From contig NC_087066.1 of NCBI RefSeq assembly GCF_963678635.1, positions 32,617,301 through 32,681,300 of the forward strand: 64,000 nt of DNA, in the 5' to 3' direction. Origin of the DNA: Symsagittifera roscoffensis. Taxonomy: Eukaryota; Xenacoelomorpha; Acoela; Convolutidae. The notes under the pieces are model-generated. The model did no database searches, was not told the origin of the DNA, and saw only the letters and a list, made by a program, of their open reading frames with translations. Each line of letters opens with the position of its first letter. Within the stretch, counting starts at the first letter, position 1. Shown here piece by piece: positions 31,075 to 41,090 of the stretch. The translations under genes and the position numbers were made by a program.

Positions 31075-32144
31075 GACAAGGAAAAAAATTTTGTTTATGT
31101 TCGATAATTTGAAATTGATCAAAAAGTCGTATGATAATATGTCGAAGACTCTTTTGATCCCTAACCCGATTCCCACATTTGTCAAAACTCCCCAGCGAAG
31201 TTTTTTATTCCTCCAATTTTAAAAAGATTTTCAAGTTCGAAAACCTGCATGATCAAATTTCGAATAAGATATACAGATATTTGCTTTCAAAAAATCATCA
31301 AATTCGAGCTATCATCTCAAATTTGCATCAAAATCAAAGAACTTGACTATTTACTCAAAAATCAATAATTTCTCATTGATTATATATAAAAATTTCAATT
31401 GACTTGATGAGAAAATTTGCATAGGTGGTACTTGTTATAATAATTTTTGTGTTACTTATATCGGCGACATCTCTTACTTTTACAGCAAACAACCTGTGGT
31501 CACTTATTTTTGCAATTTCGTTTGTGTATACTTTTAATTATTTGGATTAGTTAAGTCCTCAAAACGTAAATTTTCTCTAATTGGATACGACAACCAGATT
31601 AAAATTGATTTGAAACGAAAATCTCTACAAAGTTCCTCAAATGGATTTTTTTCTGATTGGACGCAACTGAATTGTAAATTTTCGATAAAAGGGAGCAGAA
31701 ATCTGATTGGACACGACTACCGACTAAATAAGGAAAATCAATTTTGATTTGTTTAGCCCACTCATTTGAGTTGGAGGTATTCCTCTCTTAACTCAAAATC
31801 ATTTTATTTTCAACTTAACTACCGTCAACTACCTCCTCTTTCAGCGCTAAATCAGTCATTATTCTTGTATTTACTGTACCTTTTACTCAACTTATTGCTC
31901 AAAATGATCTTCTCAGTGCAAAATCGCAACCTTATGTACTCGGTAGTTTTTTCACCTCATCTAGTACAAATTCAAGTGCGAGAAGAAGTCTCTTTGTCCT
32001 GTATTTTTGGCCTGAATGGATATCACAATCCAAGTCTAGCACATGGTGGAAGTGATGCGAAGGCATTTCAACGATTATCATATGACGCAAGTACCCATCA
32101 CAGAGAACCAACCTAGAGAAACTTGAGATTTCTGGAAAATTTTC
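31074..32144 (+). repeat. Block X, direct copy 1
   Basis: 1071 bp, about 99% identical by eye to 32636-33712, which has one extra 8-bp unit ('cttaacac' region). It carries a frame with SVQNRNLMYSVVFSPHLVQI and GLNGYHNPSLAHGGSDAKAF, seen in both copies. Multiple 'ctgattgga' words (inverted CCAAT) are present. Function unknown. Confidence 0.88.
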
Positions 32145-32383
32145 AATACACTCAAAAAATGAATAAAAGTAAATAACTACAATTATGCAAATTATAGAAA
32201 GATTGCCTTTAACGTAAAAAAATCAGAGTGAAAGCCCTTTGCTGTTGCTGAGGTGAAACCAACCAGTCAGAATTGAGTAATGTTTTTATAACACTGTTTG
32301 TTCAAGATCAACAAATCAGAGTCCAGCATTTTGCAAAAGTGAACTATTTATTTTTTTTAGAAACCTTGATCATTATTTAAATA

Positions 32384-32638
32384 ATGTCTACCAAAAAACG
32401 TTTGAATTTCCTCGAGCTACTTTACAAAAAAAAAGAAAAAAATCCAATTGATTTCCTTATTGATGAAATAGATGTTGACTCTTACTTTTATCTTAATTTT
32501 TTGGACGTTTATAGTGTACAAAATAGAGTTATCCGACTTAATAAAGGTCTCTTTAGAGAAACTTACTCAATCAAAGAGTTTACTTCTGAGCCAAGTATTG
32601 ATAACAAAGCTTTGAACATACTGTTGAATTACAACTGA
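32384..32638 (+). CDS. Small unrecognised frame in block W (84 aa)
   Basis: Starts MSTKKRLNFLELLYKKKEKN and ends NKALNILLNYN. Inverted copies at about 34215-34440 and 35650-35880 carry frameshifted versions in which the frame continues across into block X (EPSIEYQSF.LTAELHLTRK..., then NLKLIKKSYD.ISKTLFIP). The intact ancestor was therefore longer and has been cut here. CCAAT-like words lie upstream. No family recognised; it may be part of the mobile locus. Confidence 0.35.
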   Translation: MSTKKRLNFLELLYKKKEKNPIDFLIDEIDVDSYFYLNFLDVYSVQNRVIRLNKGLFRETYSIKEFTSEPSIDNKALNILLNYN

Positions 32639-33712
32639 CAAGGAAAAAAATTTTGTTTATGTTCGATAATTTGAAGTTGATCAAAAAGTCGTATGATAAT
32701 ATGTCGAAGACTCTTTTGATCCCTAACCCGATTCCCAAATTTGTCAAAACTCCCCAGCGAAGTTTTTTATTCCTCCAATTTTAAAAAGATTTTCAGGTTC
32801 GAAAACCTGCATGATCAAATTTCGAATAAGATATACAGATATTTGCTTTCAAAAATCATCAAATTCGAGCTATCATCTCAAATTTGCATCAAAATCAAAG
32901 AACTTGACTATTTACTCAAAAATCAATAATTTCTCATTGATTATATATAAAAATTTCAATTGACTTGATGAGAAAATTTGCATAGGTGGTACTTGTTATA
33001 ATAATTTTTGTGTTACTTATATCGGCGACATCTCTTACTTTTACAGCAAACAACCTGTGGTCACTTATTTTTGCAATTTCGTTTGTGTATACTTTTAATT
33101 GTTTGGATTAGTTAAGTCCTCAAAACGTAAATTTTCTCTAATTGGATACGACAACCAGATTAAAATTGATTTGAAACGAAAATCTCTACAAAGTTCCTCA
33201 AATGGATTTTTTTCTGATTGGACGCAACTGAATTGTAAATTTTCGATAAAAGGGAGCAGAAATCTGATTGGACACGACTACCGACTAAATAAGGAAAATC
33301 AATTTTGATTTGTTTAGCCCACTCATTTGAGTTGGAGGTATTCCTCTCTTAACTCAAAATCATTTTATTTTCAACTTAACACTTAACTACCCTCAACTAC
33401 CTCCTCTTTCAGCGCTAAATCAGTCATTATTCTTGTATTTACTGTACCTTTTACTCAACTTATTGCTCAAAATGATCTTCTCAGTGCAAAATCGCAACCT
33501 TATGTACTCGGTAGTTTTTTCACCTCATCTAGTACAAATTCAAGTGCGAGAAGAAGTCTCTTTGTCCTGTATTTTTGGCCTGAATGGATATCACAATCCA
33601 AGTCTAGCACATGGTGGAAGTGATGCGAAGGCATTTCAACGATTATCATATGACGCAAGTACCCATCACAGAGAACCAACCTGGAGTAACTTGAGATTTC
33701 TGGAAAATTTTC
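32636..33712 (+). repeat. Block X, direct copy 2
   Basis: 1077 bp; see copy 1. Includes frames MSKLPSEVFYSSNFKKIFRF... (32741-32929) and MFGLVKSSKRKFSLIGYDNQ... (33099-33308). Each is a fragment of what reads as one decayed protein in the inverted copies. Confidence 0.88.
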
Positions 33713-33749
33713 CGAAAACTTGAGATTTTTTCCAAAAACGTGAGGTAAA

Positions 33750-34215
33750 AATATACACGAAGGAGATTGCAAAAATAAAAGACCACAGGCTGTTGAATTA
33801 AGAAATATCGCCGATATAAGTAACACAAGAAAAAAAATTATAACAAGTAGCATCTCAGCAAGTTTTCTCATCGAGTCAATTGATTTTTTTGGTATATAAT
33901 CAATGTGAAATTGTTGAATTTAGAGTAAACAGTCAAGTGCTTTGATTTTGATGTTAATTTGAGATGATAGCTCGAATTGGATGAATTTTTCAAAGAAAAT
34001 ATCTAAAAATCTTAGTCCAAATCTGATCATGCAAGACTTCGAACTTTGAAAATCTTTTGAAAAACCGGAGGAATAAGGAACTTTGCTGGGGAGTTTTGAC
34101 AAATTTGGGAATATAGTAGGGGATAAAAAGAGTCTGTGATATAATGTGATACGACTTTTTGATCAATTTCAAATTTTTGAAAAAAAACAAAACTTCTTTT
34201 CTTGTCAGGTGTAAT
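33750..34215 (-). repeat. Block X, inverted partial copy 1
   Basis: Inverse of about 32640-33110, more diverged than the direct copies. The minus-strand frame continues from block W into ...SYHIISQTLFIPYYIPKFVK and onward to KIFRYFL before a stop. Confidence 0.75.
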
Positions 34216-34640
34216 TCAGCCGTCAGTTTAAAGCTTTGATACTCAATACTTGGCTCAAAAGTAAACTCTTTGATTGAGTAAGTTTCTCTAAAGAGACCTT
34301 TACTTAGTCGGATAACTCTATTTCATCATTAAGGAAATCAATTGAATGTTTTTCCATTTTCTTGTTAAGTAGCTCGAGGAAATTCAAAACTCTTTTGATA
34401 GAAATTTTTCAATTAATAGTTAAAGTTTCTGAAAAATAATAAATAGTTCACTTTTGGAAAATGCTGGACTCTGATTGGTTGATCAAACAGTGTTGAACAA
34501 ACAGTGTTAATAAAACAATTTTCAATTCTGATTGGTTGATTTTCCGTAAGCAACAGCAAAGGGCTTTCACTTTGATTTTCTTTTACGTTGAAAGCAATCG
34601 CTCTATAATTTGCATAACTGTTGGCATTAACTTTTATTCA
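34215..34640 (-). repeat. Block W, inverted copy 1
   Basis: Inverse of about 32150-32636. Includes 'ctctgattggttgatcaaac' and 'agcaacagcaaagggctttc'. Confidence 0.75.
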
Positions 34641-34740
34641 TTTTTTGAGGGTATTCAAAATTAGAGTAAGTCTCATAATAAAACTTTTGGGACTATTCAA
34701 ATCTCTCATTTTCTCTCAAGTTCTTTCCCTACTTATTGAG

Positions 34741-34982
34741 ATGTCGTCACTGAATAGAAACGAAAGAGTTGCAAGTCTTGAGTGTGGTAGATGTTACAGA
34801 GGTCGAATTGCATCAAAACGTCGTAAACCTGTGGAGTTTTGAACTGTCCAAATGAAAATTTTCATACTTGTAGTAGCGAGGAAGTGAATATTCATGTCAA
34901 GAAGAAACATTCTTGTCAAAATAATTTTATTCAAGGTGATGAGAAACACGATCAGCAGCTAGCAAAAACACACCTCGAGAAG
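34741..34982 (+). pseudogene. Block Z: Cys-rich plus C2H2 zinc-finger exon, frameshifted
   Basis: From ATG 34741: MSSLNRNERVASLECGRCYR, then a frame break near 34830. After it the text reads CGVLNCPN..FHTCSSEEV NIHVKKKHSC and ...QQLAKTHLEK, ending at a donor-like AG|gtaaat. CxxC pairs followed by C-x2-C-x12-H-x4-H (best seen in the sister copy) indicate a C2H2 finger. A protein-coding ancestor is likely; family unknown. Confidence 0.5.
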
Positions 34983-35089
34983 GTAAATTTAAAAATATAT
35001 ATTTAAACACAGTAAACATAGAAATTACTACAACTAATATTTTTACTGAGTAATTGTAGCTTGAAAAAATTTCAATATATATACAATTT

Positions 35090-35650
35090 TAATGAAGTTG
35101 AATTATTTTAGTAAATACTATGAAATCATTTCCACGCATATCTTAACCGTTAATTTATGCTTTCGTTCAAAGGTTCTGATTGATGCTAAACTTGAGGTAA
35201 AAGTATACACAGAGGAAATTACAAAATTAAATGACCACAGGCTGTTTGCTGTAAGAGTAAGAAATATCGCCGATATAAGTAACACTAGAAAAAAAATTAT
35301 AACAAGTAGCATCTCTGCAAGTTTTCTCATCGAGTCAATTGAAATTTTTGTATATAACCAATGAGAAATTGTTGACTTGAGAGTAAATAGTCAAGTGCTT
35401 TGATGTTAATTTGAGATGATAGCTCGAAATGGATGAATTTTTCAAAGCAAATATCTGGAAATTTTATTCCAAATCTGATCATGCTAGATTTCCAACTTTG
35501 AAAATCTTTCAAAAATGGAGGAACAAGGAACCTTGCTGGGGATTTTTGACAAATTTGGGAAATGAGTAGGGGATGAAAAGAGTCTTTGATATATAGTCAT
35601 ACGACTTTTTGATCAATTTCAAATTTTTGAAGAAAAAACTTCTTTCCTTG
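35090..35650 (-). repeat. Block X, inverted partial copy 2
   Basis: Nearly the same as 33750-34215 and the same orientation. Carries 'gaaatatcgccgatataagt' and 'attataacaagtagcatctc'. Confidence 0.75.
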
Positions 35651-36100
35651 TCAGGTGTAATTCAGCCGTAAGTTGAAAGCTTTGATACTCAATACTTGGC
35701 TCAAAAGTAAACTCTTTGATTGAGTAAGTTTCTCTAAAGAGACCTTTACTTAGTCGGATAACTCTATTTCATCATTAAGGAAATCAATTGAATGTTTTTC
35801 CATTTTCTTGTTAAGTAGCTCGAGGAAATTCAAAACTCTTTTGATAGAAATTGTTCAAATAATAGTTAAGGTTTCTAAAAAATAATAAATAGTTCACTTT
35901 TGGAAAATGCTGGACTCTGATTGGTTGATCAAACAGTGTTGAACAAACAGTGTTAATAAAACAATACTCAATTCTGACTGGATGATTTTACCTCAGCAAC
36001 AGCAAAGGGCTTTCACTTTGAATTTTCTTTACGTTAAAGGCAATCTTTCTATAATTTGCATAACTGTAGTTTTTTACTTTTATTCATTTTTTGAGTGTAT
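35650..36100 (-). repeat. Block W, inverted copy 2
   Basis: Second inverted copy of 32150-32636, closely matching 34215-34640. Confidence 0.75.
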
Positions 36101-36186
36101 GGAAAATTAGTGTGAGTCTCCTAATAAAATTTTTGGGACTATCTTAATATCCCATTTGCTCTCAAGTTCTTTCCCTACTTATTGAG

Positions 36187-36432
36187 ATGTCGTCACTGAA
36201 TAGAAACGAAAGAGTTGCAAGTCTTGAGTGTGGTAGATGTTACACACGTCGAAATGCATCAAATTGTTGTTAATCCTGTGGAGTTTTGGAGTGTCCAAAT
36301 TGTATTTTCACACTTATAGTAGCGAGGAACTGATTATTCATGTCAAGAAGAAACATTCTTCTGGTCAAAAATTTTTCAATTAAGGTGATGAGAAACACGA
36401 TCAGCAGCTTGCAAAAACACACCTCGAGAAGG
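36187..36432 (+). pseudogene. Block Z: second zinc-finger copy
   Basis: MSSLNRNERVASLECGRCYT, then RRNASNCC, a stop, SCGVLECPNC and a degraded HVKKKH region. The extra Cys residues retained here (CC..SC, CPNC) suggest how the ancestral finger was arranged. Broken by stops and indels. Confidence 0.5.
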
Positions 36433-36670
36433 TAAATTTAAAAATATATATTTAAACACAGTAAAAATAGAAATTACTACAACTAATACTTTTACTGAGT
36501 AATTGTAGCTTGAAAAAATTTCAATATCTATACAATTTTAATAAAGTTGAATTATTTTTGTAAATACTATGGAATCATTTCCACGCATATCTTAGTCGTT
36601 AATTTATGCTTTTGTTCAAAGGTTCTGATTGATGCTAAAAATCAACTCGAGTGATAATCGGATTCAAATA

Positions 36671-36860
36671 AAAAATAAATTGTCTTATGGCGCTTTAATT
36701 TTCAAGAATACTAGCGTGTAACGCACCTCCGATGCTTCGAGTTTATGACAACTCATAAGGAACCGAACATAAAGGAAAAATAACTGCATCCTTTTAATGT
36801 ACTCTGACAGACAGCAACCAACTACAGAGTTGGTAATTTCAAATCTTAAGTTATTTTTTC
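36671..36860 (-). mobile_element. HINE family 1 fragment (copy 2) with 40 bp of shared flank
   Basis: Contains inverted CTAG (36711-36714), 'cgtgtaacgcacctccgatg' and 'tgtactctgacag'. The flank 36671-36710 is the same as 41409-41448 next to copy 3, so the fragment with its flank was copied or recombined rather than freshly inserted. Confidence 0.78.
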
Positions 36861-36869
36861 AAAAAAAGT

Positions 36870-37900
36870 TCTTGTTGAAGATAATAGATGAAGCATAAAT
36901 CAAAAATCAGATATCCAGTGAATTTCGTAGCTTTGCTCTTGTTAGCTTCAAATTTATTTCAATTAGAAAACTAGATGGAACTGTAGAAATTTTGCGTAGT
37001 GAATTTGCTTTGGTTTTAAAAGAAAACTGTTCAATTGATACAGTTCATACCTAGATTTTGTTTTCTGAGTGTTCTTCGGGAAGCTTTTTCATTACTGAGT
37101 TTATTGGCTTTTTTCTAGTTGTATTTCACTGAGTAACAGAAAAACCTCTGTAGAAAAAGACATCGAAGCTTTTGAGAAAAGAACCAACAGATTTATTCCT
37201 AAAACTTTTCGTAAAAGTATGCGTATATATTGCCATTTCTACCATTTTCTTATGTATTTCGTTTCGAATGCATCAATTGGATCCAATTTTCTTTCACTAG
37301 AAGATCTTGAGAAACTTTGGAAAAAAATCCAGTATAAACAGTTTTTAACTAAATTTTGCGAGAAAAATTGTAGTTATGAGGATAAATGATAATTTAACAA
37401 AAATAGTGTCTTTGCTAAAAAAAATTCAGTAACAACTCTGAAATCGATCCCTAAATTTGCTGAAAAAAAAAAACATGAAATAAGCTAATAAATGGAAACG
37501 TACTTGTTAAAAAATTGTAAAAATGTACTGGACAAATATAAAACATCGGTTAAATGATTCTTTTTGCCTAGCTATCATTTTACAAACTTCCTAGTTTAGT
37601 GTCTTCGATTGAGTTTATAGAATAGCGCGTTTTTAAGCAGATAAATGGTTTTCTGCTGTTTTTGATAACTGACATGAAAAATATGAAAATTTGGATTATT
37701 TTGTTGCACATTGATCGCTTCCAGGTAATAATATGCATAAGTCTGCAATGGAAATTCACTTCATATTTAAAAGATAAGAGTAAAACAAGAACATACAGTT
37801 ATCTGGTTCAAAATGTTTTTTTTCTGATAGATCTTAGCAAAGGAAGTTTTGTTGTTTTTTGATGAATTAAGTAAAATTACAAGAACACTCAGACGTTCCA
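36870..37900 (+). repeat. Block A, right copy 1
   Basis: Inverse of 29450-30460. Contains the open frame 37150-37389. Confidence 0.7.
37150..37389 (+). pseudogene. Open frame in block A (79 codons, no clear start)
   Basis: Reads VEKDIEAFEKRTNRFIPKTF, then MYFVSNASIGSNFLSLEDLE, ending CEKNCSYEDK and TGA. Disrupted versions sit at about 38278-38490 (+) and 29530-29740 (-). It looks like a terminal exon or a fragment of an element protein. Not recognised. Confidence 0.35.
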
Positions 37901-37989
37901 AGGATATTTTTTCTCGAAGTAAGCAACTCCGAGACAAAAATGCTCGGCTAATTGATACACTTTTTCACTAATTGATCTATAATTTCTGT

Positions 37990-38560
37990 TGCAATCCAGC
38001 AAAAAAAGTTCTTGTTGAAGATAATAAATGAAGCATGAATCACAAATCAGACATACTGTGAAACTCGTATCTTTGTTCTTTTTAGCTTCAATTTTATTTC
38101 AGTGAGAGAACTCGGTGGAACTGTAGAATTTTTGCTCAATAAAATTAGCTTGTTTTAAAAAATTTGTTCAATTGATACAATTTACACCTGGATTTTGTTT
38201 ACTGCGTAAATTTTCTGTGTATTCTTTGGGAAGCTTTTTCATAACTGGATTTGAATAACAGAATACTTCTTCTGTAGAAAAAAAAATCGAAGCTTTTCAG
38301 AGAAAAACCAACAGATTTTTTTTAAAAAACTTTTCGTAAAAGTACACCTATATATTCCCATTTCTACCATATGCTTAGGTTTTTCATTTCGAATGCTTCA
38401 ATTGGTTCCAATTTTCTTTCACTAGTACATTTTTGTGAAACTTCGGACAAAAACCCAGAATAAACAGTTTTTAAATAAATTTTGGGATAAAAATGATAGT
38501 TAGTGATTACAAAAATTGTGTCTTTGCTAAAAAATTTCAGTAATGACTTATGAACAGAGT
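37990..38560 (+). repeat. Block A, right copy 2
   Basis: Direct relative of 36870-37450 beginning 'gttcttgttgaagataata(a/g)atg'. Confidence 0.7.
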
Positions 38561-38599
38561 TAGTCTCTGTTGAAGGTAAGCATGTACAGAATACAGGGT

Positions 38600-39115
38600 A
38601 ATTTTTAGACAATTGTCTTTCTAATTTGACCTCTGCAAGAACATTTTTCGTTCAATTAACATTAATTTCCTCCTAAAGTCTCTTCACTTCATCCACATTC
38701 TAAATTTCGACGTTAAAAAGTTCATTTTGCATCAATGACTTCAATTTACTTAACGTGAAACACTTCTCAGATCTTGTAGTTTTGTATAAATTTTGGTTCA
38801 TCATTCACAAAAAAAAAACCGGCGAAGAGTTGACTCATGAATTTTCCTCAAAAAATTTCACTGATTGACCATTAAAAGTGAGGTTTTAACAAAATTCATT
38901 TTAGTTGGACTGAAAAAAGCAGTTAAGTACTGATAAAAAAGTTTAAATTGGAAAAAAATTGGATAGATGTTAAGTAGATGTTTTTCTGCTCACTCTTCTA
39001 CTACTTAGCTGCGGCCTGGGTGTCCATCATCGGAACATACAAAAAATTGGTTACTTAAGTTTTTTCAACCATTTTCAATTTTTTCCGACTTATGCTTTTT
39101 ATCATTGTGTTGCAT
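38600..39115. other. Right end of the inverted-repeat locus, no gene
   Basis: AT-rich, no supported frame. Carries the outer-end block at about 38982-39013. Confidence 0.4.
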
Positions 39116-39117
39116 CG

Positions 39118-39155
39118 CAACAGGTGCGAAACTCCGCTTCGCCTGTGTAACATCA
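39118..39155 (-). repeat. GGCGAAG hairpin repeat copy, inverted
   Basis: 'gcatcgcaacaggtgcgaaa' then 'ctccgcttcgcctgtgt': complement of the consensus seen about 65 bp away in the opposite orientation (39217). Confidence 0.55.
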
Positions 39156-39214
39156 GCAAACTCATTTCAAGGTATTCTCGGACTCATTGAGGCGTAAACA
39201 AAAAAAGCACTACT

Positions 39215-39255
39215 TAACACAGAGGCGAAGCTTATCTTCGCACCACTTGCGATAC
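39215..39255 (+). repeat. GGCGAAG hairpin repeat copy
   Basis: 'aacacagaggcgaagcttat' then 'cttcgcaccacttgcgatac'. Confidence 0.6.
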
Positions 39256-40215
39256 ACAATATAGCTCCAAAATCAAAAGATAATGTGTGTTGAATGAAAA
39301 TTGAAAAACATGAAAAAATGGGTTGAAAAAAAGGCCAGCTCAAAAATCTGAAAATTTTTCATTGCATATGTATAGAAGTCTATTACTTTCAAAACAAAAG
39401 AAGGATTTGGGCTTAACTCTATCCAATACTTTCTGATAACCAATAGATGAAAACGATAAAACATTTCGGTCGAAAAATTCAGATACGATAATTCCTGAAT
39501 GTACTCAAAAATTGTCATTGAAATAGCAACCAAACGATCAAAATAGTGTACAATCAAAATTTAAAAAAAATTGAAAAACAAAATTTTCAACAAAAGAAAG
39601 CAAACATTACAAACAATTGCCACAAAAAACTTGCAGACAATCTGAAAAAAATCTGACAGCCTATAAAAATAACGCTATTACATCAAAAATTATCAGTTAT
39701 GACATTAATACGCAACGGTGAAAGACCTAGATCAAAACAAAAAAATAACATTTAAAAATGCCAAAAGAGGAAATGAAAAGCATGAAAAATTTTCTAAAAA
39801 ATCCACAAAAAACTCAGACGTCTAAATTTCGTGCAGAACATATCACCACAATTCTTTGTGAACAAAAACATGGAGTCAAATTTGCAAAAAAAAATCTGGA
39901 AATTTATCAAGTTTTTTTTGACAAATTGAAACTATACGTCTAGCCATAATTTAATCGATTTCAAATAAAATTTCTTTAATCTAAAACGCACTTTACTAAT
40001 TGAAACTAAAACTAGTTTCACGTACTTTCAGAACAAAAAAAATCAAAAACCAAGCATCCAAAAAGATGAAACTTTATTTGCAGAGAAACTCAAAGTTTTA
40101 TTTCTAAGAGAACATTTTGGCTCCTATTAAAACCAGAAAACCATGAACTTTTTTTTACCCCCATAAAAATGAAAAAAAATTATATCAAAAACTCTGCCAA
40201 AAAATTACAGAATTA
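39256..40215. other. Intergenic, nothing recognised
   Basis: Contains a 61-codon frame at 39758-39943 (Lys-rich, MPKEEMKSMKNFLKNPQK...). No family, no splice signals and no homologous copy in the window; treated as unsupported. Confidence 0.35.
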
Positions 40216-40219
40216 AATA

Positions 40220-40515
40220 CCCGGCAAGTAAGCCGACAAAAATGGGATCGAAATCAATAAAGCCGACAAAAAACCAAGTTACATGTATGAATCTTTTTCA
40301 GCTGTCAGGTAATTAACACTATAGTCGTTGGAGCAAGCTTTTGAACTACAGCTGTTCAACTTCCAGCTTGAGTAGAAATAGAGAATAGAATTACATTTGT
40401 AGATGAACAAATTTCAGTCATCCTGTAGACAAAAAGGTTTACGAGAAAAACGTTTAGTACACCATTGTAAAACCCTTGCTTGTCGCAAGGGTAACAAGTA
40501 ACACAGTTACTTGCA
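40220..40515 (+). repeat. Repeat family P with a CCCTTGC...GCAAGGG hairpin, copy 1
   Basis: Starts with 'aagtaagccgacaaaaatgg' and ends near a 7-bp-stem hairpin CCCTTGC-TTGTC-GCAAGGG. Related to 61010-61320. A third partial sign is 'ccgacaaaaa' near 23.5 kb. Confidence 0.55.
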
Positions 40516-40654
40516 ATTAGTCCGACCTTTTCAGCCAGTTCCAATTTTATGATCAAAAATTTTTCGCGAAATTAATCTAACTGGAGAAAACTGACAAATC
40601 GGTAATTTTTCAACCAATTAGTAATTTTTTTGAATATTTCAAGTGTCGTTCGAA

Positions 40655-40795
40655 TCACGACTGAAAGGTATCTGAAATGATATATCACTCAACTTTCTCC
40701 CATGATTATTTGTGGTAGCTGATTTTACGTGGAAAACAAAAAAAACTAATTCAACTGAATGCAAAGCTCCTCCCCATTTTGTAAATAGTCGAACA
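40655..40795 (+). repeat. Dispersed repeat R copy
   Basis: 'tcgttcgaatcacgactgaa', 'gattatttgtggtagctgat', 'gcaaagctcctccccatt'. Confidence 0.65.
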
Positions 40796-40799
40796 ATAA

Positions 40800-41090
40800 C
40801 GATGGGCTAAGTGACGATCCTTGATGCACGCCTACTTTAATTTCAAAGTAATCACTGCATTCTCGCGGCCGTCGAAATCTTCATTATTCGTACCGGATTT
40901 TTGGTAACTATCTTGTTGTTTCAGAGCCCTAGGAACACGGTCCAAGACTTTTTCCAGATCAATAATTATGTGATGCAGGGTTTTTACTTTTCCGACACTA
41001 ATTCCATCAAGTATCCAAGTAGAAAAACGGCATCGTAAGTTGATCTACGACTCATAAAGCCAAATTGTATGTCAAGAAGCCAAAATCTTA
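40800..41090 (-). pseudogene. Non-LTR retrotransposon reverse transcriptase relic
   Basis: Minus-strand translation, with frameshifts, gives DIQFGFMSRRSTYDAVFLL, then IIDLEKVLDRVPRALK and VGVHQGSSLSPS. These match RT blocks of LINEs: QFGFRPGRSTTDA, DLEKAFDRVPR and GVHQGSVLSP. The FxDD motif is not reached. The LINE is decayed and truncated on both sides. Confidence 0.82.

Larger units (their letters stand above)
28985..39013. mobile_element. About 10-kb nested inverted-repeat locus
   Basis: The outer ends resemble each other in inverted orientation: 'agtagtagaaacgtgagcag' at about 28991-29010, and the complement of 'agtagtagaagagtgagcag' at about 38982-39003. Inside, blocks are arranged A-Z'-X-W-X on the left and X'-W'-Z-X'-W'-Z-A'-A' on the right, where a prime marks inverted copies. 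The near-identical direct copies of X point to recent duplication and the more diverged inverted copies to older events. Several decayed reading frames lie inside, none recognisable as a transposase. It could be a large foldback-type transposon, a palindromic duplication, or a degraded virus-like element. Outer borders are inferred. Confidence 0.55.

Noticed and set aside
28985-39013. Calling the palindrome a Maverick/Polinton or an endogenous virus
   Set aside because: No polymerase, integrase, ATPase, protease or capsid blocks could be read; the label would be a guess.
39758-39943. Lys-rich 61-codon frame as a possible small gene
   Set aside because: No homologous copy, splice signals or recognisable motif; composition follows the A-rich DNA.
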